A stretch of 64,000 nucleotides of DNA from Plazaster borealis (Eukaryota; Echinodermata; Asteroidea; Forcipulatida; Labidiasteridae). A program made the position numbers and the translations under genes. Positions within the stretch are counted from its first letter, which is position 1. Each line of letters begins with the position of its first letter. Location: NCBI GenBank assembly GCA_021014325.1, contig JAJGQC010000654.1:1-64000 (forward strand), written 5' to 3'. Below the pieces are notes generated by a model, which ran no database searches, was not told the origin of the DNA, and worked only from the letters and a program-made list of their open reading frames with translations. Shown here one piece after another: positions 9,705-21,989 of this stretch.

Positions 9705-11281
9705 GTTAGCAGGGTCCAATGTCATAAAGCTGTTAAGCACAAAATGTTGCTTAATGAATTACCTTTAAGCAAAAGACAGCGGCCCACCAGTCCTATAACA
9801 ATGAATTACACTGTACTTTGGTCGGTAACCTAAATCTACTAAGGAAGGTAAGTTTTTGTGCTGAACAGTCCAGGGTCAATTTTCATAAGCGACCAAGAAG
9901 ATCTGGCCGTGTGTGAGTACGTTGGTAAAGGGTTTGCATTATTGCATTACTCCTCTGCTTATAAGAAGATAAGGTGTTTATTATGAATAATGATAAGAGC
10001 AGAAAAATTTGTTTTTAGCAAATGTGTGTTTCATTAACCATCAAGAATGTGTGGCTGGGTGGGTATACACATTTAAACCAGGGACCTATAACAAAAGTGG
10101 ACAATGGGTTCCCTGGTTGGATGAAGGTACCCAGTTGGAAAGTCTACAAAACCAATGGGAGCTGTTGCCAAAAAGTTAGAGTCCAAACTATAGAGGGACA
10201 ATAGGAGGTCCCTGATTGCAGGTGTTAACACACTTGTGTGCATTGGTAAAGAATTTGCATTCTTGCATTACTCCTCATATCAGTGCTTATAAGAATTGCT
10301 GGCAAGTTAGCGTGCCTTTTACTTTGCTTATGGTAAGCAGTGATTATTAACTTTGCTTATGGTAAGCAGTGATTATTAAATACAAAGGTGTTTAGGGCAG
10401 CTCCATAGTCAGAAAATGTCTGCTTACATGCTTTATGGAATTGGCCCCTGGATCCAGAATTGTTTTCAAAATCTTTAAAACCAAGTCAAATCTCAAGTCC
10501 TTAATGAGGTCTAAGAACTAAAGTCACTGAATTTTTGATGGAAACTTTATCGCTAAGTCTGAAGACAGTCACTTGATCTAAAAATCATGTACAATTTACT
10601 CCTTAAAAGCTTCCAAATAATGGAGCAAAGAATCACTGAGTAATTTTTGTTCTGAAGTCTTTGTAAGGTTGCTTGCAATACACTCTTCAAATGAATGAAG
10701 CAACCCATTAAACTGATGTATTTACAGGGATTGGGCAACCATAAGTCTGGCTATAGTCCACCATGCTTGTGCAAGATAGCATTGGAGAATGCCACGTGTT
10801 GTTTCTAAAGTCATAGAGCAAGGAGTGCACAATGGGCAGACTTTATACCTCAATCATTACAAAGTAGTTTATTCTGACTCTCTTTCTGAAGGAGTCAATG
10901 ATAAATTAGTCCCTAAAGACAACTTTAAAGTCGAGCCTCATTTTAAATCGGTTTAGTTAAGTCTCAATAGACTCTTCCCATGAAATATGTAAATTACATC
11001 ACGCGTACGTACTAACACTGTTGGTTGGCAACATGATGGAATATCGCGTCTTTTTGTATGGGGCTGATGGTGGCGCAGTTGTGCGTCTGCTTAGTGCACA
11101 TCTGTATGGTGTTTGCCAATCAATAGTGTCTGTATGCATGCGTGAATGTAATTAACGTTTTTAATGTGAAGGGCTAATTCCACAGAACGTGTGACATTAG
11201 TTTGACTTTGATAGAGAAGTTAACTCAAGCCATTTATTAGAAGATTCAAACTGATTGTATGCAATGTTTTGTGTCGGACAG
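9705..11281 (+). other. Last MDN1 intron with minor repeats
   Basis: A 1.58 kb intron. It contains a diverged direct repeat (about 9912-9975 and 10230-10300: TTGGTAAAG, TTTGCATT, TTGCATTACTCCTC) and a tandem pair of about 29 bp at 10319-10380 (GCTTATGGTAAGCAGTGATT). A fragment of the GGCCCAATTTCAT MITE family ends near 10448. No coding potential is supported. Confidence 0.5.
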
Positions 11282-11469
11282 GATTCCATTCTTGACATCA
11301 AGGTTCCTATCTTTGGTGGAGCTGGGAGCTTCCTCAAATCAGCACCTACATGGAACACTTCCCGTTCCCCTTCTACATCATCCTTAAAGATATCAACTCC
11401 ATGCCAGAGACACTCAGTGATGCCTTGAGACAGTGGTTTGAGCTGGTCACAGCTGGGGACATTCAATAG
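11282..11469 (+). CDS. MDN1: MDN1 last exon and stop codon
   Basis: Acceptor GTGTCGGACAG, then D-S-I-L-D-I-K-V-P-I-F-G-G-A-G. After one frame change it reads L-P-Q-I-S-T-Y-M-E-H-F-P-F-P-F-Y-I-I-L, then L-S-D-A-L-R-Q-W-F-E-L-V-T-A-G-D-I-Q and TAG at 11467. This is the exact C-terminus expected of midasin. The frame break lies at the GGG run at 11324-11326, where one more G would restore the family reading. It is probably an assembly error, because both sides are perfectly conserved. Confidence 0.9.
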
Positions 11470-11651
11470 TGACAGGGCTATAGGCCTTGTTCAAGAGTTT
11501 GCTATCTTAAGTCTTAATCTCCGACTACAAAGGTTGTATAAGTTATGCAGTAATGTTGGTGTTTGGAGCGTAATTCAAAGTAGTGAAGGAGTCTCTGTGT
11601 TCAACCTCTATGCAATGGCTTTCCAATGTACCCTTCTTGGTTTACAGGCTG

Positions 11652-11690
11652 GGGTTTAAGGTTAGGGGTTAGGGTTGGGGTTAGGAATAG
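11652..11690 (+). repeat. Short telomere-like (TTAGGG-related) tract
   Basis: An imperfect run of GGTTAGGGGTTAGGGTTGG type repeats, about 40 bp, 180 bp after the MDN1 stop. A weaker tract lies at about 22015-22040. Probably an interstitial low-complexity tract. Confidence 0.45.
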
Positions 11691-12185
11691 GAAAATACAC
11701 TAGGGGTGTCGGAACATATGTGTAACCATTTCATCATCATGGATATTGTTTTGTATAACAACAGTAAACAGTTATAATCTTTCTTTCACCTAATCTTTCT
11801 TCAGACAAATTTAAAAGGATCTTTCAAATCTATAAATTCATCGCCCAGAAAGAGAAGAAGTTTACACAAGCATAAAAGTTTGACCTGTGTTGGATTGTTT
11901 TAGTGGAGCCAATTTGCTCTGATCGCACAATTGCAGTGAAAACACATGTGTTGTCGCCAGTGTTGGAAAGTTTGGAATTTGTTAATTAATATTGTTAACC
12001 CTTGTTTGAGGTTGGGACACATTTATTTAGTTCACATTTTATTCACAGAAAACAATATTCACAAAATATTGAACCGAGCCCTACATCCTTTTCATTGGAA
12101 TCTCTTTTTATTACTTTGCGAGTCATTCTTGTGTCATTGTAAAGTTTCTGAACAATATGCAGCATATATAATTATTGTAACTCCT

Positions 12186-12191
12186 AATAAA
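12186..12191 (+). terminator. Candidate MDN1 polyadenylation signal
   Basis: AATAAA about 720 bp downstream of the MDN1 stop, the first plausible hexamer on this strand that I noticed; another lies at about 12537. Position and motif only; no transcript evidence. Confidence 0.25.
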
Positions 12192-12854
12192 TAGGCTCCA
12201 ATTGAGAATGTTATTGTCTTACGGAAGTTTGTTAAATTGATGACTCTTTTTAAAAAGATGATCTGGCTTTTCTTCAGCTTTCCGTTTCTGCTGGTAATCA
12301 TAGAATCATGCTGATAGCATGTATGACGTTGGTACCTGCTTATCTATCAATGTGCTTTGTGTCTTGCAGTGGCTGAACCAGACATTTTCATGTCGGGGGC
12401 ATTTTATGTATCTAACCATTCATATGTGCATTTTTTAATATCATGGGAGGGGTCGTATTCAGGGTTCTGAGTGGGGATACGTCCCCTTCCCCCACCCCTC
12501 TGGTTATGCCACTGGCGTCTTAATTCTTTACAAAAACAATAAAGATGCAAAATGTTCAGGTCAACTTATTAAAACAAAACAGTGTGGCTACTTAAATTAA
12601 ACATAACTAGCTAGGTATTGGACTTGGACATATTTATATTGTTTAATATTTACGAGTATTTTGAAAACATGCTCATATTTTTCAAATTAAACAGGATCTC
12701 AAGATTTTGTCACACTGTATTTCAAGCACCCCTTAATATTGTAAACAAATGGAAAATAAAATGAGAAAATACATTTAAAATAGTTTTCTTTTTAAGTTGA
12801 GTTGTGTAACCAAAAAAAATAGTTAAAGAAAATGGTCCTGAATAAGTCAAAAGT

Positions 12855-15800
12855 ACAAGTTTAACCCCTTGCAGTTTTTTTAACCAAAAATCCCGGCTCA
12901 AAAAGGCCCATTTTTAAAAATTGGCCTGAAAATAAAATGTTCTGAAATCGCTCCAAAAAACAAGTTTAACCTCTTGCAGTTTTTTAAACTGAAAATCCTG
13001 GCTCAAAAAGGCCCATTTTTAAAAATTGGGCTGAAAATCAAATGTTCTGAAATCGATCCAAAAAACAAGTTTAACCCCTTGCAGTTTTTTAAACTGAAAA
13101 AACCTGGCTCAAAAAGGCCCATTTTTAAAATTGGGCTGAAAATAAAATGTTCTGAAATCGCTCCAAAATACAAGTTTAACCCCTTGCAGTTTTTAACTAA
13201 AATTACTGGCTCAAAAAGGCCCATTTTTTAAAATTGGGCTGAAAATCAAATGTTCTGAAATCGCTCCAAAAAACAAGTTTAACCCCTTGCAGTTTTTTAA
13301 CCAAAAATCCCGGCTCAAAAAGGCCCATTATTAAAAATTGGGCTGAAAATAAAATGTTCTGATATCGCTCCAAAAACAAGTTTAATCCCTTGCAGTTTTT
13401 AACTGAAAATCCTGGCTCAAAAGGCCCATTTTTAATAATTGGGCTGAAAATAAAATGTTCTGAAATCGCTCCAAAAACAAGTTTAACCCCTTGCAGTTTT
13501 TAACCAAAAATCCTGGCTCAAAAGGCCCATTTTTAAAAATTGGGCTGAAAATAAAATGTTCTGAAATCGCTCCAAAAACAAGTTTAACACCTTGCAGTTT
13601 TTAACCAAAAATCCTGGCTCAAAAAGGCCCATTTTTAAAAATTGGGCTGAAAATAAAATGTTCTGAAATCGCTCCAAAAACAAGTTTAACACCTTGCAGT
13701 TTTCTAAACCAAAAATCCTGGCTCAAAAAGGCCCATTTTTAAAAATTGGGCTGAAAATAAAATGTTCTGAAATCGCTCCAAAAAACAAGTTTAACCCCTT
13801 GCAGTTTTTTTAACCAAAAATCCTGGCTCAAAAAGGCCCATTTTTAAAAATTGGGCTGAAAATAAAATGTTCTGAAATCGCTCCAAAAACAAGTTTAACA
13901 CCTTGCAGTTTTTAACCAAAAATCCTGGCTCAAAAGGCCCATTTTTAAAAATTGGGCTGAAAATAAAATGTTCTGAAATCGCTCCAAAAACAAGTTTAAC
14001 CCCTTGCAGTTTTTTAAACTGAAAATCCTGGCTCAAAAGGCCCATTTTTAAAAATTGGGCTGAAAATAAAATGTTCTGAAATCGCTCCAAAAACAAGTTT
14101 AACCCCTTGCAGTTTTTAAACCAAAAATCCTGGCTCAAAAAGGCCCATTTTTAAAAATTGGGCTGAAAATAAAATGTTCTGAAATCGCTCCAAAAACAAG
14201 GTTAACACCTTGCAGTTTTTTTAACTGAAAATCCTGGCTCAAAAAGGCCCATTTTTAAAAATTGGGCTGAAAATAAAATGTTCTGAAATCGCTCCAAAAA
14301 ATAAGTTTAACCCCTTGCAGTTTTTTAAACTGAAAATCCTGGCTCAAAAAGGCCCATTTTTAAAAATTGGGCTGAAAATAAAATGTTCTGAAATCGCTCC
14401 AAAAAACAAGTTTAACCCCTTGCAGTTTTTTAAACTGAAAAAACCTGGCTCAAAAAGGCCCATTTTTAAAATTGGGCTGAAAATAAAATGTTCTGAAATC
14501 GCTCCAAAATACAAGTTTAACCCCTTGCAGTTTTTTTAACTAAAAATCCTGGCTCAAAAAGGCCCATTTTTAAAAATTGGGCTGAAAATCAAATGTTCTG
14601 AAATCGCTCCAAAAAACAAGTTTAACCCCTTGCAGTTTTTTAACCAAAAATCCCGGCTCAAAAAGGCCCATTTTTAAAAATTGGCCTGAAAATAAAATGT
14701 TCTGAAATCGCTCCAAAAAACAAGTTTAACCTCTTGCAGTTTTTTTAACTGAAAATCCTGGCTCAAAAAGGCCCATTTTTAATAATTGGGCTGAAAATAA
14801 AATGTTCTGAAATCTCACCAAAAACAAGTTTAACCCCTTGCAGTTTTTAACCAAAAATCCTGGCTCAAAAAGTCCAATTTTTAAAAATTGGGCTGAAAAT
14901 AAAATGTTCTGAAATCGCTCCAAAAAACAATTTTAACACCTTTCACTTTTTTTAACCAAAAATCCTGGCTCAAAAAGGCCCATTTTTAAAAATTGGGCTG
15001 AAAATAAAATGTTCTGAAATCGCTCCAAAAACAAGTTTAACACCTTGCAGTTTTCTAAACCAAAAATCCTGGCTCAAAAGGCCCATTTTTAAAAATTGGG
15101 CTGAAAATAAAATGTTCTGAAATCGCTCCAAAAAACAAGTTTAACCCCTTGCAGTTTTTAACCAAAAATCCTGGCTCAAAAAGGCCCATTTTTAAAAATT
15201 GGGCTGAAAATAAAATGTTCTGAAATCGCTCCAAAAACAAGTTTAACACCTTGCAGTTTTTAACCAAAAATCCTGGCTCAAAAGGCCCATTTTTAAAAAT
15301 TGGGCTGAAAATAAAATGTTCTGAAATCGCTCCAAAAAACAAGTTTAACCCCTTGCAGTTTTTTAAACTGAAAATCCTGGCTCAAAAAGGCCCATTTTTA
15401 AAAATTGGGCTGAAAATAAAATGTTCTGAAATCGCTCCAAAAAACAAGTTTAACCCCTTGCAGTTTTTTAAACCAAAAATCCTGGCTCAAAAAGGCCCAT
15501 TTTTAAAAATTGGGCTGAAAATAAAATGTTCTGAAATCGCTCCAAAAAACAAGTTTAACCCCTTGCAGTTTTTTTAACTGAAAATCCTGGCTCAAAAAGG
15601 CCCATTTTTAAAAATTGGGCTGAAAATAAAATGTTCTGAAATCGCTCCAAAAAATAAGTTTAACCCCTTGCAGTTTTTTAAACTGAAAATCCTGGCTCAA
15701 AAAGGCCCATTTTTAAAAATTGGGCTGAAAATAAAATGTTCTGAAATCGCTCCAAAAAACAAGTTTAACCCCTTGCAGTTTTTAAAACTGAAAAAACCTG

Positions 15801-18800
15801 GCTCAAAAAGGCCCATTTTTAAAATTGGGCTGAAAATAAAATGTTCTGAAATCGCTCCAAAATACAAGTTTAACCCCTTGCAGTTTTTTTAACTGAAAAT
15901 CCTGGCTCAAAAAGGCCCATTTTTAAAAATTGGGCTGAAAATAAAATGTTCTGAAATCGCTCCAAAATACAAGTTTAACCCCTTGCAGTTTTTTAAACTG
16001 AAAATCCTGGCTCAAAAAGGCCCATTTTTAAAAATTGGGCTGAAAATAAAATGTTCTGAAATCGCTCCAAAAAACAAGTTTAACCCCTTGCAGTTTTTTA
16101 AACCAAAAATCCTGGCTCAAAAAGGCCCATTTTTAAAAATTGGGCTGAAAATAAAATGTTCTGAAATCGCTCCAAAAAACAAGTTTAACCCCTTGCAGTT
16201 TTTTTAACTGAAAATCCTGGCTCAAAAAGGCCCATTTTTAAAAATTGGGCTGAAAATAAAATGTTCTGAAATCGCTCCAAAAAACAAGTTTAACCCCTTG
16301 CAGTTTTTTAAACTGAAAATCCTGGCTCAAAAAGGCCCATTTTTAAAAATTGGGCTGAAAATAAAATGTTCTGAAATCGCTCCAAAAAACAAGTTTAACC
16401 CCTTGCAGTTTTTTAAACTGAAAATCCTGGCTCAAAAAGGCCCATTTTTAAAAATTGGGCTGAAAATAAAATGTTCTGAAATCGCTCCAAAAAACAAGTT
16501 TAACCCCTTGCAGTTTTTTAAACCAAAAATCCTGGCTCAAAAAGGCCCATTTTTAAAAATTGGGCTGAAAATAAAATGTTCTGAAATCGCTCCAAAAAAC
16601 AAGTTTAACCCCTTGCAGTTTTTTTAACTGAAAATCCTGGCTCAAAAAGGCCCATTTTTAAAAATTGGGCTGAATTTTAAATGTTCAGAAGTCGCTCCAA
16701 AAACAAGTTTAACCCCTTGCAGTTTTTAACTGAAAATCCTGGCTCAAAAAGGCCCATTTTTAAAATTGGGCTGAAAATAAAATGTTCTGAAATCGCTCCA
16801 AAAACAAGTTTAACCCCTTGCAGTTTTTAACCAAAATCCTGGCTCAAAAAGGCCCATTTTAAAAATTGGGCTGAAAATAAAATGTTCTGAAATCGCTCCA
16901 AAAACAAGTTTAACCCCTTGCAGTTTTTTAACTGAAAATCCTGGCTCAAAAAGGCCCATTTTTAAAAATTGGGCTGAAAATAAAATGTTCTGAAATCGCT
17001 CCAAAAACAAGTTTAACCCCTTGCAGTTTTTTAAACTGAAAATCCTGGCTCAAAAAGGCCCATTTTTAAAAATTGGGCTGAAAATAAAATGTTCTGAAAT
17101 CGCTCAAAAAACAATTTTAACCCCTTGCAGTTTTTTAAACTGAAAATCCTGGCTCAAAAAGGCCCATTTTTAAAATTGGGCTGAAAATAAAATGTTCTGA
17201 AATCGCTCCAAAATACAAGTTTAACCCCTTGCAGTTTTTTTAACTAAAAATCCTGGCTCAAAAAGGCCCATTTTTAAAAATTGGGCTGAAAATCAAATGT
17301 TCTGAAATCGCTCCAAAAAACAAGTTTAACCCCTTGCAGTTTTTTAACCAAAAATCCCGGCTCAAAAAGGCCCATTTTTAAAAATTGGGCTGAAAATAAA
17401 ATGTTCTGAAATCGCTCCAAAAAACAAGTTTAACCCCTTGCAGTTTTTTAAACCAAAAATCCTGGCTCAAAAAGGCCCATTTTTAAAATTGGGCTGAAAA
17501 TAAAATGTTCTGAAATCGCTCCAAAAAACAAGTTTAACACCTTGCAGTTTTTTTAACCAAAAATCCTGGCTCAAAAAGGCCCATTTTTAAAAATTGGGCT
17601 GAAAATAAAATGTTCTGAAATCGCTCCAAAAAACAAGTTTAACACCTTGCAGTTTTCTAAACCAAAAATCCTGGCTCAAAAAGGCCCATTTTTAAAAATT
17701 GGGCTGAAAATAAAATGTTCTGAAATCGCTCCAAAAAACAAGTTTAACCCCTTGCAGTTTTTTTAACCAAAAATCCCGGCTCAAAAAGGCCCATTTTTAA
17801 AAATTGGGCTGAAAATAAAATGTTCTGAAATCGCTCCAAAAAAACAAGTTTAACACCTTGCAGTTTTTTTAACCAAAAATCCTGGCTCAAAAAGGCCCAT
17901 TTTTAAAAATTGGGCTGAAAATAAAATGTTCTGAAATCGCTCCAAAAAACAAGTTTAACCCCTTGCAGTTTTTTAAACTGAAAATCCTGGCTCAAAAGGA
18001 CAATTTTTAAAAATTGGGCTGAAAATAAAATGTTCTGAAATCGCTCCAAAAAACAAGTTTAACCCCTTGCAGTTTTTTAAACCAAAAATCCTGGCTCAAA
18101 AAGGCCCATTTTAAAAATTGGGCTGAAAATAAAATGTTCTGAAATCGCTCCAAAAAACAAGTTTAACCCCTTGCAGTTTTTTTAACTGAAAATCCTGGCT
18201 CAAAAAGGCCCATTTTTAAAAATTGGGCTGAAAATAAAATGTTCTGAAATCGCTCCAAAAAATAAGTTTAACCCCTTGCAGTTTTTTAAACTGAAAATCC
18301 TGGCTCAAAAAGGCCCATTTTTAAAAATTGGGCTGAAAATAAAATGTTCTGAAATCGCTCCAAAAAACAAGTTTAACCCCTTGCAGTTTTTAAAACTGAA
18401 AAAACCTGGCTCAAAAAGGCCCATTTTTAAAATTGGGCTGAAAATAAAATGTTCTGAAATCGCTCCAAAATACAAGTTTAACCCCTTGCAGTTTTTTTAA
18501 CTGAAAATCCTGGCTCAAAAAGGCCCATTTTTAAAAATTGGGCTGAAAATAAAATGTTCTGAAATCGCTCCAAAATACAAGTTTAACCCCTTGCAGTTTT
18601 TTAAAGTAAAAATCCTGGCTCAAAAAGGCCCATTTTTAAAAATTGGGCTGAAAATAAAATGTTCTGAAATCGCTCCAAAATACAAGTTTAACCCCTTGCA
18701 GTTTTTTAAACTGAAAGTCCTGGCTCAAAAAGGCCCATTTTTAAAAATTGGGCTGAAAATAAAATGTTCTGAAATCGCTCCAAAAAACAAGTTTAACCCC

Positions 18801-19690
18801 TTGCAGTTTTTTAAACCAAAAATCCTGGCTCAAAAAGGCCCATTTTTAAAAATTGGGCTGAAAATAAAATGTTCTGAAATCGCTCCAAAAAACAAGTTTA
18901 ACCCCTTGCAGTTTTTTTAACTGAAAATCCTGGCTCAAAAAGGCCCATTTTTAAAAATTGGGCTGAAAATAAAATGTTCTGAAATCGCTCCAAAAAACAA
19001 GTTTAACCCCTTGCAGTTTTTTAAACTGAAAATCCTGGCTCAAAAAGGCCCATTTTTAAAAATTGGGCTGAAAATAAAATGTTCTGAAATCGCTCCAAAA
19101 TACAAGTTTAACCCCTTGCAGTTTTTTTAACTGAAAATCCTGGCTCAAAAAGGCCCATTTTTAAAAATTGGGCTGAAAATAAAATGTTCTGAAATCGCTC
19201 CAAAATACAAGTTTAACCCCTTGCAGTTTTGTAAAGTGAAAATCCTCGCTCAAAAAGACCCATTTTTAAAAATTGGGCTGAAAATAAAATGTTCTGAAAT
19301 CGCTCCAAAATACAAGTTTAACCCCTTGCAGTTTTTTAAACTGAAAATCCTGGCTCAAAAAGGCCCATTTTTAAAAATTGGGCTGAAAATAAAATGTTCT
19401 GAAATCGCTCCAAAAAACAAGTTTAACCCCTTGCAGTTTTTTTAACTGAAAATCCTGGCTCAAAAAGGCCCATTTATAAAAATTTGGCTGAAAATAAAAC
19501 TGTCTGAAATCGCTCCAAAACACAAGTTTAACCCCTTGCAGTTTTCTAAACTGAAAATCCTTGCTCAAAAAGGCCCATTTATAAAAATTGGCCCAAAAAT
19601 GAAATTGTCTGGAATCACTCAAAATTACATATGTACAAGTTTAACACCTTGTGTACATGTAGTTTTTTAAACCCAAACTCCTTGCTCGAG
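12855..19690. repeat. 105-bp satellite array, about 65 copies
   Basis: The monomer is about 105 bp, containing CAAGTTTAACCCCTTGCAG, then TCCTGGCTCAAAAAGGCCCA, then TTGGGCTGAAAATAAAATG, then TTCTGAAATCGCTCC. Each monomer holds a dyad (GCCCA, an AT core, TGGGC). Length changes are mostly in A and T runs. Variant monomers recur every 315 bp (for example identical open frames beginning at 15668, 15983 and 16298, and again at 18276 and 18591), a three-monomer higher-order unit. The variant group at 12890-13230 recurs at about 14230-14740. The outermost right monomers (19440-19690) are the most diverged, as expected from unequal crossing over. Because 105 is divisible by 3, long meaningless ORFs occur on both strands. 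Confidence 0.97.
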
Positions 19691-19731
19691 GCAACCTTGT
19701 TCACGGAAAAAACCCACTCGATCAATAGGGT

Positions 19732-19890
19732 CGAAAGCAGAAATTTCTTTGCTAAGCAAAAAAACGAGCGGTCACCAGTTGCAACGAGGTAGACTTTATG
19801 GAATTTTGGCTGGTAACCAGTTTCTATTGAGCAAGATTTGTCTGTGCTTAGCAAGTTTTTATGCTTACAGGCTTAAATGAAATTGGGTCG
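19732..19890. mobile_element. MITE fragment of the GGGCCCAATTTCAT family
   Basis: It shares the family's internal blocks (GCTAAGCAA, TTTTGGCTGGTAACC, GTGCTTAGCAAGTTTTT) and a right end ATGAAATTGGGTC. The left end is eroded next to the satellite. Confidence 0.55.
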
Positions 19891-20282
19891 TTGGCTAGGC
19901 TGATTCCCACCTTATGGCAGAGGCAATCGGAAGCAGCCATGTTTTTCAATGCACACTGCGCGTTGCTTGCTTAGTTTGTTTACATTGTATACATGAGTCA
20001 CATGACTCTGGTAACAGTTTGTGTCTATTGTTTAGCCTCAATAGCTTATTTGTTTTAATTAAAATAATATCCCACACAAGTGCTTTTGTTAAAAACAAAA
20101 GACAACAACAATATTCCCCTTTATTTTGAATTTAAACATACTCAACTATTGATGAACAATTAATTCTGTGAAAGCTTTTTCAATTAGGATTTTTATTTTA
20201 TTTATTTAATTAAGTAATGAAGACAGCACTGTACTGATGCTGCACCATGTCTTAATCTTGTATTTAGATTCAAAATAAGACC

Positions 20283-20459
20283 TGGGCCCAATTTCATAGA
20301 GCTGCTTAAGCAGAAAATATTGCTTAACAGATTTATGCTGAGCAAAAATAAGGGGAATACCAGTCGCAGATTGTGTATGTGAGATGGGATTTAGGCTGGC
20401 AACCTAATTCTGCTCAACAGAAATGTTTTGTGCTTAGCTACTTTTTGACATTGGACCCT
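20283..20459. mobile_element. MITE, GGGCCCAATTTCAT family
   Basis: It starts GGGCCCAATTTCATAGAGCT and ends in GTGCTTAGCTACTTTTTG, ATTGGACCC. About 177 bp with terminal inverted repeats and no coding capacity. Confidence 0.75.
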
Positions 20460-20901
20460 GTAAAAGGTTTCCATTTTTAGTGTAGTGACATGTTAATTAA
20501 TCAACCGCTTGCGCAAGCTATTTGCAAAGCACGTGCGCGGTTGGTTTCTTTTAACTTTAAGTTTTCTATTTCGATTTAGAAAATAATGATTAACAAAGAT
20601 TGGAATAAAATAAAGAAATGTAAGATTAAGAAGTGAGTTTGAGAGAGATACTGGAGAGGAGCAGAGCTTCTAATAAAACATTGTTTAGTTTATCATCAAT
20701 TTATTGCGTTGTCAAGTTATTTCATTGGTGGTCACCCATTAGGCCTATTCATAATAACTATTCCAAACGAGTCAGATCCTAATCAGTAATCAAGCCGGGA
20801 TTTGTTACATCTACAATTTGAAGTCACATTATGATGACGTCATCAAGTGTCACATTTATTATGTCACCTACGGGTGCACTTTCACAAGATCTTTAGGAAC
20901 A

Positions 20902-21089
20902 GGGCCCAATTTCATAAAGCTGTTTTGCAGAAACTTCTACTAAGCAAATTTCTGTGCTAAGCAAGAAATGAGTGGGGTTTCAGTCACATCGTAACTGTGT
21001 GGTATTTTGGCTGGTAGCCTATTTTTCATAAGCAAGAGTTTTCTGTGCTTAGCAAGTTTTTGTGCTCACAAGCTTTATACAATTGGGCC
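20902..21089. mobile_element. MITE, GGGCCCAATTTCAT family
   Basis: GGGCCCAATTTCATAAAGCT at the left and AGCTTTATACAATTGGGCC at the right are inverted copies, with the family core TATTTTGGCTGGTAGCC between them. Confidence 0.8.
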
Positions 21090-21470
21090 ATGCAGTTATA
21101 AGCTCAACCCTGCATGTTCCGGCTGGGGTGTTCCCCCAAAGTTAAAGGTCCTATTATAATGACATAAATTGTAACATGATGTCACCTTAAAGGTACAGTT
21201 TTACCACATCTACATCTATACACAGCAATAAATGCTTGGTCAAGATTAGCTTACATGTATTTTTAATAAAGCTCTGGATTTGTGTTACATTCAAGATTTG
21301 AACGTCATCCCGAACACCTTGTTGTTAATAACATTTTATAATTTTATAATTTGGTAACAAAAGTGTTAGGAACCTAAAAAGCCTAAAAACGACTTTTCGC
21401 TTTTCATTTCCCCAAAAAACATCTATTTTAATCGTATTTCCAAAATATTGCCCAACCAAACAAACAACCC

Positions 21471-21872
21471 CCCTCCATAAAATAATTGCCGTTTGTCCCG
21501 GGATATGGGTAATTTCCTATGTGGTTATTTTGTACACGGCCTATGGAGCGAGTTGAACCCGCTATATGAGCATATTCTTAGACGCGGAGTACCCATACAC
21601 TGTGCAAAGCAATGGGTACAGGAATATGGCCATATCCCGGGTCCACAGCACCGAAACGTTGCGGTCTGCATCCCCATACACTGCGCGCTAACATTGGGTA
21701 CAGGAATATAACCATATCACGGGTCCACCACGGCCAATACACTATGCACAAACCAATGTGTACAGGAATATAGCCATATCGCGGGTTCACCCTGCTCCAT
21801 TGGTTGTGTACAAAATAACCGTATAGGAATTGGCCCATATCCTGGGTCAAAACGGCAATTTCTCATGGAGGG
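21471..21872. mobile_element. 402-bp inverted-repeat element with internal tandem repeats
   Basis: The arms are about 95 bp: left CCCTCCAT, AATTGCCGTTT, GGATATGGG, GGTTATTTTGTACA; the right end carries the inverted versions down to ATGGAGGG at 21872. Between them a unit of about 75 bp containing GGTACAGGAATAT and CCATATC-CGGGTCCAC repeats imperfectly about four times. No ORF of significance; a MITE-like or fold-back element. Confidence 0.75.
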
Positions 21873-21989
21873 TTTTTTTTGGCGGTATTTTGAATTATGA
21901 CTAAAATAAATGTTCAAGGTAATTTCCAGGCTTTTAATAAGTTGATCATTCATATTAAAGAACTTTCTCAACAGTTTCATATTTTCAAA

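Noticed and set aside
12974..19622. Many 60-115-residue ORFs with repeated K-I-G-L-K-I-K-C-S-E-I on + and F-Q-N-I-L-F-S-A-Q-F on -
   Set aside because: They are translations of the 105-bp satellite in both strands; the period is a multiple of three, so frames stay open by chance. No start, splice or codon bias supports a protein.
12855..19690. CRISPR-like regular repeats
   Set aside because: There are no spacers: the whole 105 bp repeats. The window is clearly animal DNA.
20835..20842. TGACGTCA palindrome as a CRE regulatory site
   Set aside because: A single 8-bp match with no promoter nearby is expected by chance in 64 kb.
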